From NCBI GenBank assembly GCA_947649935.1, contig CANSTR010000017.1, positions 1 through 35,796 on the forward strand: 35,796 nt of DNA, written 5' to 3'. Source of the DNA: an uncultured Clostridia bacterium (GTDB taxonomy: Bacteria > Bacillota > Clostridia > TANB77 > CAG-508). The position numbers were made by a program, and so were the translations under genes. Below the pieces are notes generated by a model. The model saw only the letters and a program-made list of their open reading frames with translations, was not told where the DNA came from and did no database searches. Below, one piece after another: positions 16,165 through 23,697 of this stretch. Every line of letters begins with the position of its first letter. The first letter of the stretch is position 1.

Positions 16165-16716
16165 CTATAAATAATTTACTATTTCTTCAAATGTATCATA
16201 GCCACTTTCTCGATTAATATGTCCTGCATTTGGCATAAAAACTTGTTCTGTTGCAATTGTATCTGCAAATGCTTTTTCTGCTTCTTGTTTGACATATGGG
16301 TCATTATCGGAATAAAAGCAAATAATTTCGTCAGCATAATTTTTTACTTCTGCCAAATTGTCAAAATACATACTCTTATTGACCGCATCATATTCTTCAT
16401 CAATGCCCAAATAGTTATTGAATCCACATACAAAAATCAATTTTTTCACTTTGATTTGATGTTGTACCAAAAATTTTGCCACAAATACTGGCGCAATGCT
16501 ATGCGCAATCATGGTCGTATTTTCATGAATTAACCCTAAATCTAAGTAATATTCTAACAATTTACTCCAATTCTCATACGTTTGAAACCCAACTCCAATC
16601 GGAAAATCTGGCACATAAACTTGTTTTCCTTCATCTTCAATGAAATCATGCAACCATCCAAACCAATTTGAATAGGGGCTACTAAAAGAACCATGTATGA
16701 TAAAATAATTCTCCAT
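16165..16716 (-). CDS. RBBP9/YdeN-family alpha/beta hydrolase
   Basis: 183 aa. It begins with YFIIHGSFSSPYSNWFGWL, the usual oxyanion-region start of the RBBP9/YdeN family. The nucleophile elbow is MIAHSIAPVFV (Ser in AHSIA replacing GHSLG), followed by a likely acid in FYSDNDPYV and the catalytic His in NAGHIN. Members are small serine hydrolases of unclear substrate. The start at 16716 is chosen because GGGAGG lies seven bases upstream; the ATG at 16737 would place that site inside the gene. It is flanked on both sides by the intergenic palindrome. Confidence 0.87.
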   Translation of the reverse strand: MENYFIIHGSFSSPYSNWFGWLHDFIEDEGKQVYVPDFPIGVGFQTYENWSKLLEYYLDLGLIHENTTMIAHSIAPVFVAKFLVQHQIKVKKLIFVCGFNNYLGIDEEYDAVNKSMYFDNLAEVKNYADEIICFYSDNDPYVKQEAEKAFADTIATEQVFMPNAGHINRESGYDTFEEIVNYL

Positions 16717-16741
16717 TTTTTCCTCCCAAAATTTCATTTTT

Positions 16742-16768
16742 GAACTATTAAGGAATCCTTAATAGTTC
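16742..16768. repeat. Intergenic palindrome, copy 2
   Basis: Arms GAACTATTAAGG and CCTTAATAGTTC with a 3-base centre, 13 bases after the stop codon of the MBL gene. Flanks TTTTT on the left and GATTTT on the right recur in other copies. Confidence 0.88.
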
Positions 16769-16781
16769 GATTTTATTGATT

Positions 16782-17438
16782 TTACTCCACTTCTATCGTT
16801 TCATCGTTTTCCAAAATCTCATATTCCGCGTCGTATTTTTCAAACATTTCTTTGATGTATTCCAAATCTGGTGGAAATGCTGGATTATCCATATGAATCG
16901 GAAGTGTCAAAATGGCACCTACTTCTTTGCTATACAAGGCTGCCTCAAATGCTGACATCGTCAAACCATGTCCTGTTACGGGTGTGCACAAAATATCTGC
17001 TTTGTAATCATTTCTAAAGCAAATCGTATCACTTGTGGCATACAATCTATTTTGTCCGTCATCCACAATGTAGCCAACATTTTCATGAATTTCTTTATCG
17101 CCTTTTAACAATGGCTGATAGCCATGTATCGCATGCACCACTTCAATTTTGATAGCACCTAATTCAATTTCGTCCCCTTCTTTTACGACATTAATTTTCA
17201 AATTTGGGTAAGTATTTTGCACTTCCTGCGTCGAATAAATTTTGATAGCGCTATTTAATTTTTCTAAAACTTCTGCATAACAATGGTCTGGATGTTTGTG
17301 TGTAATTAAAATCATATCAACCTCGTTCCAGGCTTTAAAATATTCCTCTTTATATTTTAAATTGCCTGGGTCAACCAAAATCTTTTTCTCTTTCGTTTCA
17401 ATCAATAAACAACTTTGTGGAAATTTTGTAACTTTCAT
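16782..17438 (-). CDS. MBL-fold metallo-hydrolase
   Basis: 218 aa. The metallo-beta-lactamase zinc signature is ILITHKHPDHCY (HxHxDH form THKHPDH). Later ligands are His in VVHAIHGYQP, Asp in YATSDTICF and His near TLPIHMDNPAF. The short form without added domains resembles UlaG/YtkL-like hydrolases of unknown substrate. AAAGGAG precedes the ATG. It lies between two copies of the intergenic palindrome. Confidence 0.87.
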   Translation of the reverse strand: MKVTKFPQSCLLIETKEKKILVDPGNLKYKEEYFKAWNEVDMILITHKHPDHCYAEVLEKLNSAIKIYSTQEVQNTYPNLKINVVKEGDEIELGAIKIEVVHAIHGYQPLLKGDKEIHENVGYIVDDGQNRLYATSDTICFRNDYKADILCTPVTGHGLTMSAFEAALYSKEVGAILTLPIHMDNPAFPPDLEYIKEMFEKYDAEYEILENDETIEVE

Positions 17439-17476
17439 AAAATAAATTCTCCTTTTACTAAAAATCTTTTATTTTT

Positions 17477-17503
17477 GAACTATTAAGGATTCCTTAATAG
17501 TTC
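17477..17503. repeat. Intergenic palindrome, copy 3
   Basis: Same arms as copy 2 (GAACTATTAAGG / CCTTAATAGTTC) but with the centre base complementary (ATT instead of AAT). It lies 24 bases after the HD-protein stop codon. Confidence 0.88.
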
Positions 17504-17527
17504 GATTTTGCCTAAAAATCAATTCAT

Positions 17528-18880
17528 TTATACCACTTTTACCGATAAATATTTTCCATCTAAATCAGCATTTTTCGATATATTTATATTTTTATAAGTG
17601 CATTCGTTTTCATGATTATCTTTCATCTTTTTAATACAATTAAAAAAATTATTATTTTTAAATTGCTCTACAAAATCATTTTCATGCCTATTTGGCATAA
17701 AAATAATAGTATATTCCTTTAATGCTTCTTTTCCTTCAAAATATTCTATTAATTCAAATAATTCATACAGTATTCTTATTGTCATTTCTGTATCTTTTAA
17801 CTTTTTCATTAAGGCACCTGTATACCTCATTAATTTTATATTGTACATATCCTCTATAAATTGTTTCTTTTCAATCTTATTTTTTTCTAAAATAGCATTC
17901 AATTCTAACGTAAGAATTTTACTTTCTCCTATTATATCACAAATTCTTTCCATTGCAACTTTTTCTTCATCTCTTTTTATTGTTTCTTTCTTCCTTATTT
18001 GTTCAAAAAAATGATAACAATCCTTTATTCTTTGATATTTTTTTTGATTCATTAAACTTTCATCAACAGCAATTACATCACCATATGCTAATAAAAATAG
18101 GAGAGCTGAAATTTCTTTTTTTACACAATGATTCGGTAATTCTTCCATTAATTTCCTATATTTATTTTCGACATACAAATCACTACTTTCTGATGAAAGG
18201 GAAGTTATTAAAACATGATATTGAATCATTTCCTGCAATATTTTCACAAAATCTGTAAAATCTATCTTTACCTTGGCTTGTTCCAAACTCATTTGATTCA
18301 TTCCGATTTCACTTAAAACTTGTTCTACATATTTACTTCCTAATTTATCATGAAATGCTATATCTTCTATCACTCCAATATCATGAATCAAAGTAAAAAT
18401 TTTTAATAAAAATTTTGCTTCTACACTCAATCGAATATAGATATCATGAAGTTCTTGTACTTGTTTTTTATTTTCTTGACTTCCATTAAAATTTACGATT
18501 TCTAATGAATTAGCAATATTCTGATTGACGATTTGATATACATATAAACTGTGTGCCATCCAGCCATTCATTTTATATGTATTAACTCCTCCACGAACAA
18601 CTTGATTTTCTCGTTTTAAAATACTACTCATTTTATCAATGTAATTTTCTCCATTTTCATATTTACTATATAAAATCCATAAAAATCTAGCAGACTCCTT
18701 TTCTAATAAAAGCTTTACAAAATTACATTTTAACTTATTAAAATCAATCTCTACACTACTTAACAATTGTTCTAATTTTTCAAGATTCGTCGTCTTTATC
18801 ACAATTCTTTCTTCCTCTGTTTTTGCATGATTCAATAACACTCCCATTTTCCTATAATATTTATCATACTGAAAATTCAT
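17528..18880 (-). CDS. HD-domain phosphohydrolase-like protein
   Basis: 450 aa. HD-superfamily metal ligands are recognisable in order: His in WMAHSLYVYQ, His-Asp in LIHDIGVIED, His in MIQYHVLITS and Asp in AYGDVIAVD. The flanking N- and C-terminal helical regions are not recognised. HD proteins hydrolyse phosphomonoesters, nucleotides or cyclic nucleotides; the substrate here is unknown. The ribosome-binding site is weak (CGGAAC upstream of ATG). Composition is noticeably more AT-rich than rlmCD next to it, so it may be a later arrival. Palindrome copies 3 and 4 flank it. Confidence 0.72.
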   Translation of the reverse strand: MNFQYDKYYRKMGVLLNHAKTEEERIVIKTTNLEKLEQLLSSVEIDFNKLKCNFVKLLLEKESARFLWILYSKYENGENYIDKMSSILKRENQVVRGGVNTYKMNGWMAHSLYVYQIVNQNIANSLEIVNFNGSQENKKQVQELHDIYIRLSVEAKFLLKIFTLIHDIGVIEDIAFHDKLGSKYVEQVLSEIGMNQMSLEQAKVKIDFTDFVKILQEMIQYHVLITSLSSESSDLYVENKYRKLMEELPNHCVKKEISALLFLLAYGDVIAVDESLMNQKKYQRIKDCYHFFEQIRKKETIKRDEEKVAMERICDIIGESKILTLELNAILEKNKIEKKQFIEDMYNIKLMRYTGALMKKLKDTEMTIRILYELFELIEYFEGKEALKEYTIIFMPNRHENDFVEQFKNNNFFNCIKKMKDNHENECTYKNINISKNADLDGKYLSVKVV

Positions 18881-18987
18881 TTGTTGTTCCGTTACATTTT
18901 TTATTCCGAAAATTTTCTACTTCACTCACAATTTTTTTACCTTTCCTTGTTTTCTAAAGTTTTATCATTGTTTATTTTCGCATTTTT

Positions 18988-19014
18988 GAACGATTAAGGA
19001 ATCCTTAATCGTTC
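18988..19014. repeat. Intergenic palindrome, copy 4 (compensatory variant)
   Basis: Arms GAACGATTAAGG and CCTTAATCGTTC. Both arms differ from copies 2 and 3 at matching positions (T to G on the left, A to C on the right), keeping the stem intact. It lies 49 bases after the rlmCD stop. Confidence 0.88.
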
Positions 19015-19063
19015 GATTTGAGCACAAAAACCAATCCTTTACAACCTTCTATATCAAATCTTG

Positions 19064-20422
19064 CTATTTTTTCAATTGTAGCATTGCAACAACCTCCACA
19101 TGCCCCGTCCACGGGAACATATCACAAATCGCAAGCCTCTTCACCTCATACTTCTCTTCCAAAATTTTCAAATCTCTTCCTAACGTTGCTGGATTGCAAC
19201 TGACATACACAATCCTCTTTGGCTGGATTTTTAGCAAAGTATCTAATGCTGCTTTGTCACAACCTTTGCGTGGTGGGTCTACAAAAACAACATCTGGTTT
19301 GACCTTTGTTTTTTCGATAAACGCTGGCAACTTTTTTTCTACATCGCCCACAAAAAACTCGCTATTTTCCACGTCATTCAATTTGGCATTTTCCTTGGCA
19401 TTTTCAATTGCTTCTGGAATTGTCTCAATGCCAAACAACTGCTTGGCTTTATCAGATGCGCAAATGCCAATCGTTCCAATTCCGCAATACAAATCGAAAA
19501 TCGTTTCATTTCCCGTAAGTCCAGCATACTCAATCGCTTTGGCGTACAACTTCTCTGTTTGAATCGGATTCACTTGATAAAACGACAGGTTCGAAATCTT
19601 AAATTTTTTGCCAAGCAAACTGTCTGTGATATAGCCATTACCAAAAATAGCCTTATTTTTCGTGCCCAAAATCACATTTGTATTTTTATCATTCAAATTT
19701 TTTACAATGGTTTTGATTTCCGGAAATTGCTTTGTCAAAAAGTTGGTCAATTCTTTTTCTTTTGGAATTTTCCAATTATTCACCACCAAAGTCACCATGG
19801 CTTCATTGGTTTTCACGCCTACTCGAATCACAATATGGCGCAAAATTCCAGTTCGACTTTTTTCATCGTAACCAGAAATCTGGTTTTCTTTGGCAAATGA
19901 AAAAATGCTATTTGCAATTTTCTGCGCCAACTGATTTTGTAAAAAGCAATGATTGGTTGGAATAATCTGATGACTTCTTTTCGCAAAAACACCCATCGTC
20001 AATTCGCCATTTTCAGATACCCCCAGGGGGTATTGCAATTTATTACGATAATAAAATGGTTGTTCCATCGGAATGGTTTCATCGACGTAAATTTCCCTGC
20101 CAAGTGCCTTTTTCAACGTGTTTTCAACTGCCTCTTTTTTGAGCTTCATGGTATACTCATACTCCATGTGTCTCAGGCTACAGCCACCACATTTTGAATA
20201 GGTATCACAATTCGCATCTGTTCTATGCTTCGATTTCTCCAAAATCTCCACAATTTTGGCATACGCTATTTTCGTCGTCACCTTCAAAATCTTGATTTTT
20301 ACTTTCTCGTCCTTGATAGCCCCTGGCACAAAAACAACCTGTCCATCCATCTTCGCAATTCCTTCACCTTCAAAGCCATTATCTATCATTTCTACGATAT
20401 ATTCTTCATTTTTTCGAATCAT
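19064..20422 (-). CDS. rlmCD: 23S rRNA (uracil-C5)-methyltransferase, RlmCD/TrmA family
   Basis: 452 aa. Order: N-terminal TRAM domain (about 1-60), an iron-sulfur motif with Cys72, Cys78 and Cys81 (CDTYSKCGGC) and a further Cys in TNHCFLQ, a SAM-binding DLYCGIGTIGI motif, DPPRKGCD, and the catalytic Cys in YVSCNPATLGRDL. In Bacillota these enzymes make m5U in 23S rRNA (RlmCD acts on two positions); which uridines are modified cannot be read from sequence. AGAGGAAAAGG precedes the ATG. It starts nine bases after the GNAT gene's stop codon, so the two are likely co-transcribed. Confidence 0.93.
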   Translation of the reverse strand: MIRKNEEYIVEMIDNGFEGEGIAKMDGQVVFVPGAIKDEKVKIKILKVTTKIAYAKIVEILEKSKHRTDANCDTYSKCGGCSLRHMEYEYTMKLKKEAVENTLKKALGREIYVDETIPMEQPFYYRNKLQYPLGVSENGELTMGVFAKRSHQIIPTNHCFLQNQLAQKIANSIFSFAKENQISGYDEKSRTGILRHIVIRVGVKTNEAMVTLVVNNWKIPKEKELTNFLTKQFPEIKTIVKNLNDKNTNVILGTKNKAIFGNGYITDSLLGKKFKISNLSFYQVNPIQTEKLYAKAIEYAGLTGNETIFDLYCGIGTIGICASDKAKQLFGIETIPEAIENAKENAKLNDVENSEFFVGDVEKKLPAFIEKTKVKPDVVFVDPPRKGCDKAALDTLLKIQPKRIVYVSCNPATLGRDLKILEEKYEVKRLAICDMFPWTGHVEVVAMLQLKK

Positions 20423-20431
20423 CCTTTTCCT

Positions 20432-20872
20432 CTAACCTCTCTTAAATTCATCTGATAATACCATATCCATCCACACGAAATCTTTTCCTTTTGTAAATCC
20501 ATATCTTTTATAAAACTCAATTGCTTCATCTGCCAGACAATTTACATTATTATATTTTCTGTTTTTCAGCTCTTGTAAAATTTCATCCAATATTGCAGTT
20601 CCAATTTTATTTTTCCTATATTCTGGCAACACATAAATATTTTCTATTTCCGCCTTGCCCAATGACTGATTTAGATTGACAATCGAAAAACCAATGATTT
20701 TATTTTCCTCTTCTACAACATAAAATAAAACATCTTCTTCACCAACGCAATTTTCTAATGTTGCTTTTGGCCAAAACAACACAACATTTTCCGCTGTCTT
20801 AAACTCAGACACATGATTTCCTATATTCCACACTCGCTCAGCATCTTCTTTTTTCGCTTTTCTTATTTCCAT
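20432..20872 (-). CDS. GNAT-family N-acetyltransferase
   Basis: 146 aa with the GNAT core. It begins EIRKAKKEDAERVWNI, then has a beta-strand pair ENKIIGFSIVNLN. The acetyl-CoA pyrophosphate loop is in YVLPEYRKNKIGTAILDEIL (R/Q-x-x-G-x-G/A variant with KNKIGT), and ALI-like end segments finish the fold with FYKRYGFTKGKDFVWM. The substrate is unknown. GAGGAG lies ten bases before the ATG. It heads a two-gene unit with rlmCD. Confidence 0.88.
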   Translation of the reverse strand: MEIRKAKKEDAERVWNIGNHVSEFKTAENVVLFWPKATLENCVGEEDVLFYVVEEENKIIGFSIVNLNQSLGKAEIENIYVLPEYRKNKIGTAILDEILQELKNRKYNNVNCLADEAIEFYKRYGFTKGKDFVWMDMVLSDEFKRG

Positions 20873-20909
20873 ATTTTATTTACTCCTCTACAAATTATAA
20901 TTTTTATTA

Positions 20910-20968
20910 TCCGATGCAGTTAGTAAGTATTTCTTACTAACTGATTTTTCGTCTAACTTTCCATCGGA
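20910..20968. terminator. Nested double hairpin downstream of the AbiE module
   Basis: An inner perfect 11-bp stem CAGTTAGTAAG / CTTACTAACTG (20917-20943) has a 5-nt loop and is enclosed by TCCGATG (20910-20916) pairing with CATCGGA (20962-20968). It lies just outside the left direct repeat of the AbiE insertion. It may have been the original terminator of the pyrophosphatase transcript. The T-tract is weak. Confidence 0.5.
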
Positions 20969-20995
20969 AAAAATATTTTGTATATGCATTTTTTT

Positions 20996-21024
20996 CTACC
21001 TCAAAATCACACTTTCAAAATACT
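20996..21024. repeat. 29-bp direct repeat, left copy, bounding the AbiE module
   Basis: It is identical over 29 bp to 22519-22547, the last codons and stop of the pyrophosphatase gene (core CAAAATCACACTTTC). It overlaps the stop codon of the AbiEii gene, whose last residues are read from this sequence in another frame. It looks like an attachment-site or target-site duplication. Confidence 0.85.
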
Positions 21025-21836
21025 ACTAACGGTTCTAATTGTTCGATAAAATCTAATATTGTGTCTAAAACAATATTTATCTCTTTTCCTATCCAATTAT
21101 ACCTGCTATTTTGAACATTTTCTAAAAAATTAGGATGATTAAATATTTTGCTTAATTCATTTGCTATTTCATCAGTCGTATTCATTCTTAAATCGCTATC
21201 AATACAATATCTATGAATCAATTTAAGTAGCCATACCTTGTCCATATTTCCCTCTGTAATAAGATAATAAAAATCATATATATCCTTATATCTTGTTGTT
21301 CTAATACCATGTTTTAACATGGATAATAACTTTTCAACAAAAATCTGCTCTTTCGTATTAATTAATAAAGTCATACTATTATGAAACACTTCAAAATTAA
21401 AAATATATTCTTCTTGCTCTATATCTAAATTTTTATGTACTCCAATATCAATTTTAGTTTCGATTTGATTTCCAACTAAATCTTCCAAAACAATATTAAC
21501 CCTTTTTCCATGATAATTTTGATGCTTCAAAGGTTTTATTTTTTTATTCACGATTATCTTTATTCCATCATCTATTTGATTCAATTTATCAAATAATAAC
21601 AATATACTTTTATCTTCTAAAGAATATCTAATTAAATCTATATCAATATCAACAGTCGCTCGTCTTTTGTCATTCGTTATATTAAACATAACAACTCCAC
21701 CTTTAACTGTAATGTTATTTCTATAACTAGACTTTGCAATCTTGCTTAATATGATATCTTGCGCAACTTTTGATATGGCATATGCATCTTTATATCCTTT
21801 CTCCAAATAAAAGTCTATACATTCTAGTAAATTCAT
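21015..21836 (-). CDS. abiEii: AbiEii-type nucleotidyltransferase toxin
   Basis: 273 aa, AbiEii/AbiGii nucleotidyltransferase family. The nucleotidyltransferase signature is visible as NITVKGGVVMFNI followed by RRATVDIDIDLIRY (acidic pair for metal binding), and a later basic motif FVEKLLSMLKHGIRTTRYKDIYDFYYL is typical of the family. AbiEii toxins arrest growth during phage infection in a type IV toxin-antitoxin system. The ribosome-binding site GGGAGG lies within the last codons of the antitoxin gene four bases upstream, so translation is coupled. The C-terminus ends inside a 29-bp direct repeat, which suggests the end was set at insertion. Confidence 0.9.
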   Translation of the reverse strand: MNLLECIDFYLEKGYKDAYAISKVAQDIILSKIAKSSYRNNITVKGGVVMFNITNDKRRATVDIDIDLIRYSLEDKSILLLFDKLNQIDDGIKIIVNKKIKPLKHQNYHGKRVNIVLEDLVGNQIETKIDIGVHKNLDIEQEEYIFNFEVFHNSMTLLINTKEQIFVEKLLSMLKHGIRTTRYKDIYDFYYLITEGNMDKVWLLKLIHRYCIDSDLRMNTTDEIANELSKIFNHPNFLENVQNSRYNWIGKEINIVLDTILDFIEQLEPLVVF

Positions 21837-21840
21837 CTAC

Positions 21841-22383
21841 TTAAAAGACCTCCCTATGTATGATTTCAAAAATATTTTTTCCATTAGCAAAACGTTCTAA
21901 ATAGTCGGCAAGTAAACTCATATCTATTTCGTCTGCAATTTCTCTGTAATTACTTATGATTTCTTTATAATAATCAAAGGCAAAAACATTTTTATTTCTG
22001 ATTAGTTCTATCAACATTCTCTCTTTATTATAAATATTTATCTCAACATTATTGTAATTCATTTCAGTCTTTCCCGTTTCAAAAAAATGATTTGCCATAA
22101 ATATTTGCTCTATTTTATCATTTTCTATTTTCTTTGCATTATGTTTTGTTGCCAAAAAGTATTTGCCTGGTATATAATCCGTTAATCCTAAATAGAAAAA
22201 AGCACTTTCTGATGTAAAAATACTATTTTGATACTTTTTCACAATATATTCAAGCTGATTATATTTTTCAGTATCAGAATACAATCCATTTTCAATTTTA
22301 TATAATTCATTTTTTTCTACTTTTTTATTGATATTATAATTATCCAATCCATTATTTTTCAATTCGCTATATGTATAAATCAT
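21841..22383 (-). CDS. abiEi: AbiEi-type antitoxin / transcriptional autorepressor
   Basis: 180 aa. Its position directly before AbiEii, and its N-terminal segment resembling a winged helix (YTYSELKNNGLDNYNINKKVEKNELYKIENGLYSD), fit the AbiEi family. Other family-like segments are FTSESAFFYLGLTDYIP and a C-terminal helical region. AbiEi proteins neutralise AbiEii and repress their own operon by binding inverted repeats. An 18-bp perfect inverted repeat surrounds the promoter here. GGGGG precedes the ATG. Composition is very AT-rich compared with the pyrophosphatase upstream. Confidence 0.85.
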   Translation of the reverse strand: MIYTYSELKNNGLDNYNINKKVEKNELYKIENGLYSDTEKYNQLEYIVKKYQNSIFTSESAFFYLGLTDYIPGKYFLATKHNAKKIENDKIEQIFMANHFFETGKTEMNYNNVEINIYNKERMLIELIRNKNVFAFDYYKEIISNYREIADEIDMSLLADYLERFANGKNIFEIIHREVF

Positions 22384-22400
22384 TTTTTACCCCCAACCAT

Positions 22401-22453
22401 ATATTAAACTAAAATAAGGCGTTTGTCAATAAAATCGCCTTATTTTAGTTTAA
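22401..22453 (-). promoter_or_regulatory. AbiE operon promoter inside an 18-bp inverted-repeat operator
   Basis: Arms at 22404-22421 and 22436-22453 are perfect 18-bp inverted repeats (cores AAACTAAAATAAGGCG / CGCCTTATTTTAGTTT) with a 14-bp spacer. On the minus strand TTGACA (22429-22424) lies in the spacer and TAATAT (22406-22401) at the outer edge, 17 bp apart. A protein bound to the arms would cover both promoter elements, matching AbiEi autorepression. Confidence 0.82.
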
Positions 22454-22488
22454 TTTTTTCTTAATTCTCTTTCATAATATTCATTTTG

Positions 22489-22513
22489 AGTTGTCAAATA
22501 TTCTTTGACAACT
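22489..22513. repeat. 10-bp perfect hairpin beside the right AbiE direct repeat
   Basis: AGTTGTCAAA and TTTGACAACT are separated by 5 nt, directly after the pyrophosphatase stop codon in the minus direction and inside the inserted segment. No T-run follows on either strand. It could be an end structure of the inserted module or a weak terminator. Confidence 0.6.
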
Positions 22514-22518
22514 GAATC

Positions 22519-22547
22519 CTACCTCAAAATCACACTTTCAAAATACT
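22519..22547. repeat. 29-bp direct repeat, right copy (3' end of pyrophosphatase gene)
   Basis: Encodes the final residues KYFESVILR and stop on the minus strand. Its exact duplicate is at 20996-21024. The pair brackets 1.5 kb that contains only the AbiE operon, its operator and one hairpin. Confidence 0.85.
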
Positions 22548-22863
22548 TCTCCTGAAACTCTGTCAGCAAACGTATTTCACTATCCGTGAAATCCCTATTC
22601 TCCGGCGCAATCACCAATTTATCATCATCTTCTTTCAAACGATGAATCACAGCAATACACTTTCCCGTATATTCTTTAAGCGGCTTATGTTCCCCCAAAA
22701 TATAGCAATCCAATTCCTCTCCATCTCCACTCACTGTGTCTGGCACAAAACCATAATTCACCAAATAAATCTGATCTGGATAATCTGGATGACTACTTCC
22801 AATCGGTCTATCCACTTTTACGAAAACTTCTATTCCAAGATATGCTATCGCACTTCCTTTCAT
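22519..22863 (-). CDS. Inorganic pyrophosphatase-family protein (short form)
   Basis: 114 aa. It contains the class I soluble pyrophosphatase core: VFVKVDRPIGS, YLVNYGFVPDTVSGDGEELDCYILG (metal-binding acidic DGEELD at the usual DGDPxD place) and KCIAVIHRLKEDDDKLVIAP. It is shorter than the usual 160-180 residues, lacking the C-terminal part with the later Tyr-Lys pair. Such short forms are common in Bacillota and their activity is uncertain. The start at 22863 follows AGGAGG by eight bases. The last nine codons and the stop are duplicated beyond the AbiE module. Confidence 0.85.
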   Translation of the reverse strand: MKGSAIAYLGIEVFVKVDRPIGSSHPDYPDQIYLVNYGFVPDTVSGDGEELDCYILGEHKPLKEYTGKCIAVIHRLKEDDDKLVIAPENRDFTDSEIRLLTEFQEKYFESVILR

Positions 22864-22900
22864 TTGATTCACCTCCTCACATGCGCTACACCCATTCTTA

Positions 22901-22946
22901 CGCCTTCATTTCCGAACTTGTGCAAAAAATGCACAAGTTGGATTTT
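22901..22946. repeat. Hairpin-containing remnant similar to the rhuM gene
   Basis: This intergenic segment matches 25501-25545 inside the RhuM gene almost base for base, including a perfect 10-bp hairpin (AACTTGTGCA / TGCACAAGTT, 22915-22924 with 22930-22939). On the minus strand it reads NPTCAFFAQVR in one frame, as in RhuM proteins, then breaks. It is most simply a fragment of a lost rhuM copy. Confidence 0.65.
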
Positions 22947-22979
22947 TCTTTTATCATCTTTGATTATAATATTTTGTTT

Positions 22980-23678
22980 CTATTCCTTTAATACCTTATA
23001 TTTCAACTGTAAATAAGAATTTTCCAACTGTTTCACTTCCAACAATTCCAACGCTTTCAGTTGTTTTAACTCTTCTACTTTTGAAATTGCCTTGCCATCA
23101 ATCAACGTATTCGTCGTCGCGCCACCTACCAAAATCGGCGCAATTACGATATTCACATAATCAATCAAATTGGCTCTTAATAACTCGCAATTCAACGTTC
23201 CACCAGATTGAATCGTGATTTTTTCTACTTCATAATTTTGCCTTAAATCCACCATCAATTTTGCCAAATCAATTTTTTCATCATACAAAATTTTCAAATT
23301 CTCAAATTTATCTAACAATTGAAACGCCGGATGATTTTTGTTATCTGTCACCAAAAATAAGTTGTCCACCCACTCACACAAATATTTGATTCCATTTTCG
23401 TTCAAATGCGGTTTTCTATCAATAATAATAAATTGGCAATCTATTTTCTTCGGCTTCTCTTTTCTGTTATTGACTCCTATTTTCTCCATCACTCTGCCAG
23501 TGTTCAAAGAATACCAATCTGTCGTCTGCTCAATTTCATAATATTGATGCAATCCTTCTTTCACCCCTTCAATCTTGCACCAATCCCTGTCAACATCCAA
23601 CTCATCACTATCTCCACTATTGATTTTCCCATCCAATGACATCAACATAAATAACGTATTGATTGGTCTTTTTTCCAT
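22980..23678 (-). CDS. RibD C-terminal / dihydrofolate reductase-like domain protein
   Basis: 232 aa. RibD reductase-domain features: NTLFMLMSLDGKINSG near the N-terminus, TGRVMEKIG, then SGGTLNCELLRANLIDYVNIVIAPILVGGATTNTLIDG, the conserved cofactor and substrate region of this fold. No deaminase domain is attached and no other riboflavin genes are nearby, so it is probably a stand-alone NAD(P)H reductase of unknown substrate. AAGGAG precedes the ATG. Confidence 0.86.
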   Translation of the reverse strand: MEKRPINTLFMLMSLDGKINSGDSDELDVDRDWCKIEGVKEGLHQYYEIEQTTDWYSLNTGRVMEKIGVNNRKEKPKKIDCQFIIIDRKPHLNENGIKYLCEWVDNLFLVTDNKNHPAFQLLDKFENLKILYDEKIDLAKLMVDLRQNYEVEKITIQSGGTLNCELLRANLIDYVNIVIAPILVGGATTNTLIDGKAISKVEELKQLKALELLEVKQLENSYLQLKYKVLKE

Positions 23679-23697
23679 AACAATTTCTCCTTATTTA

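Noticed and set aside
16123..19014. Integron-like attC array formed by the four palindromes
   Set aside because: No integrase, the palindromes are short and near-identical, and the genes are ordinary; kept only as a possibility inside the palindrome finding.
22404..22453. The AbiE inverted repeat as a terminator of the pyrophosphatase gene
   Set aside because: There is no T-run after the stem, and the promoter elements lie inside it at exact spacing, so an operator is the better reading.
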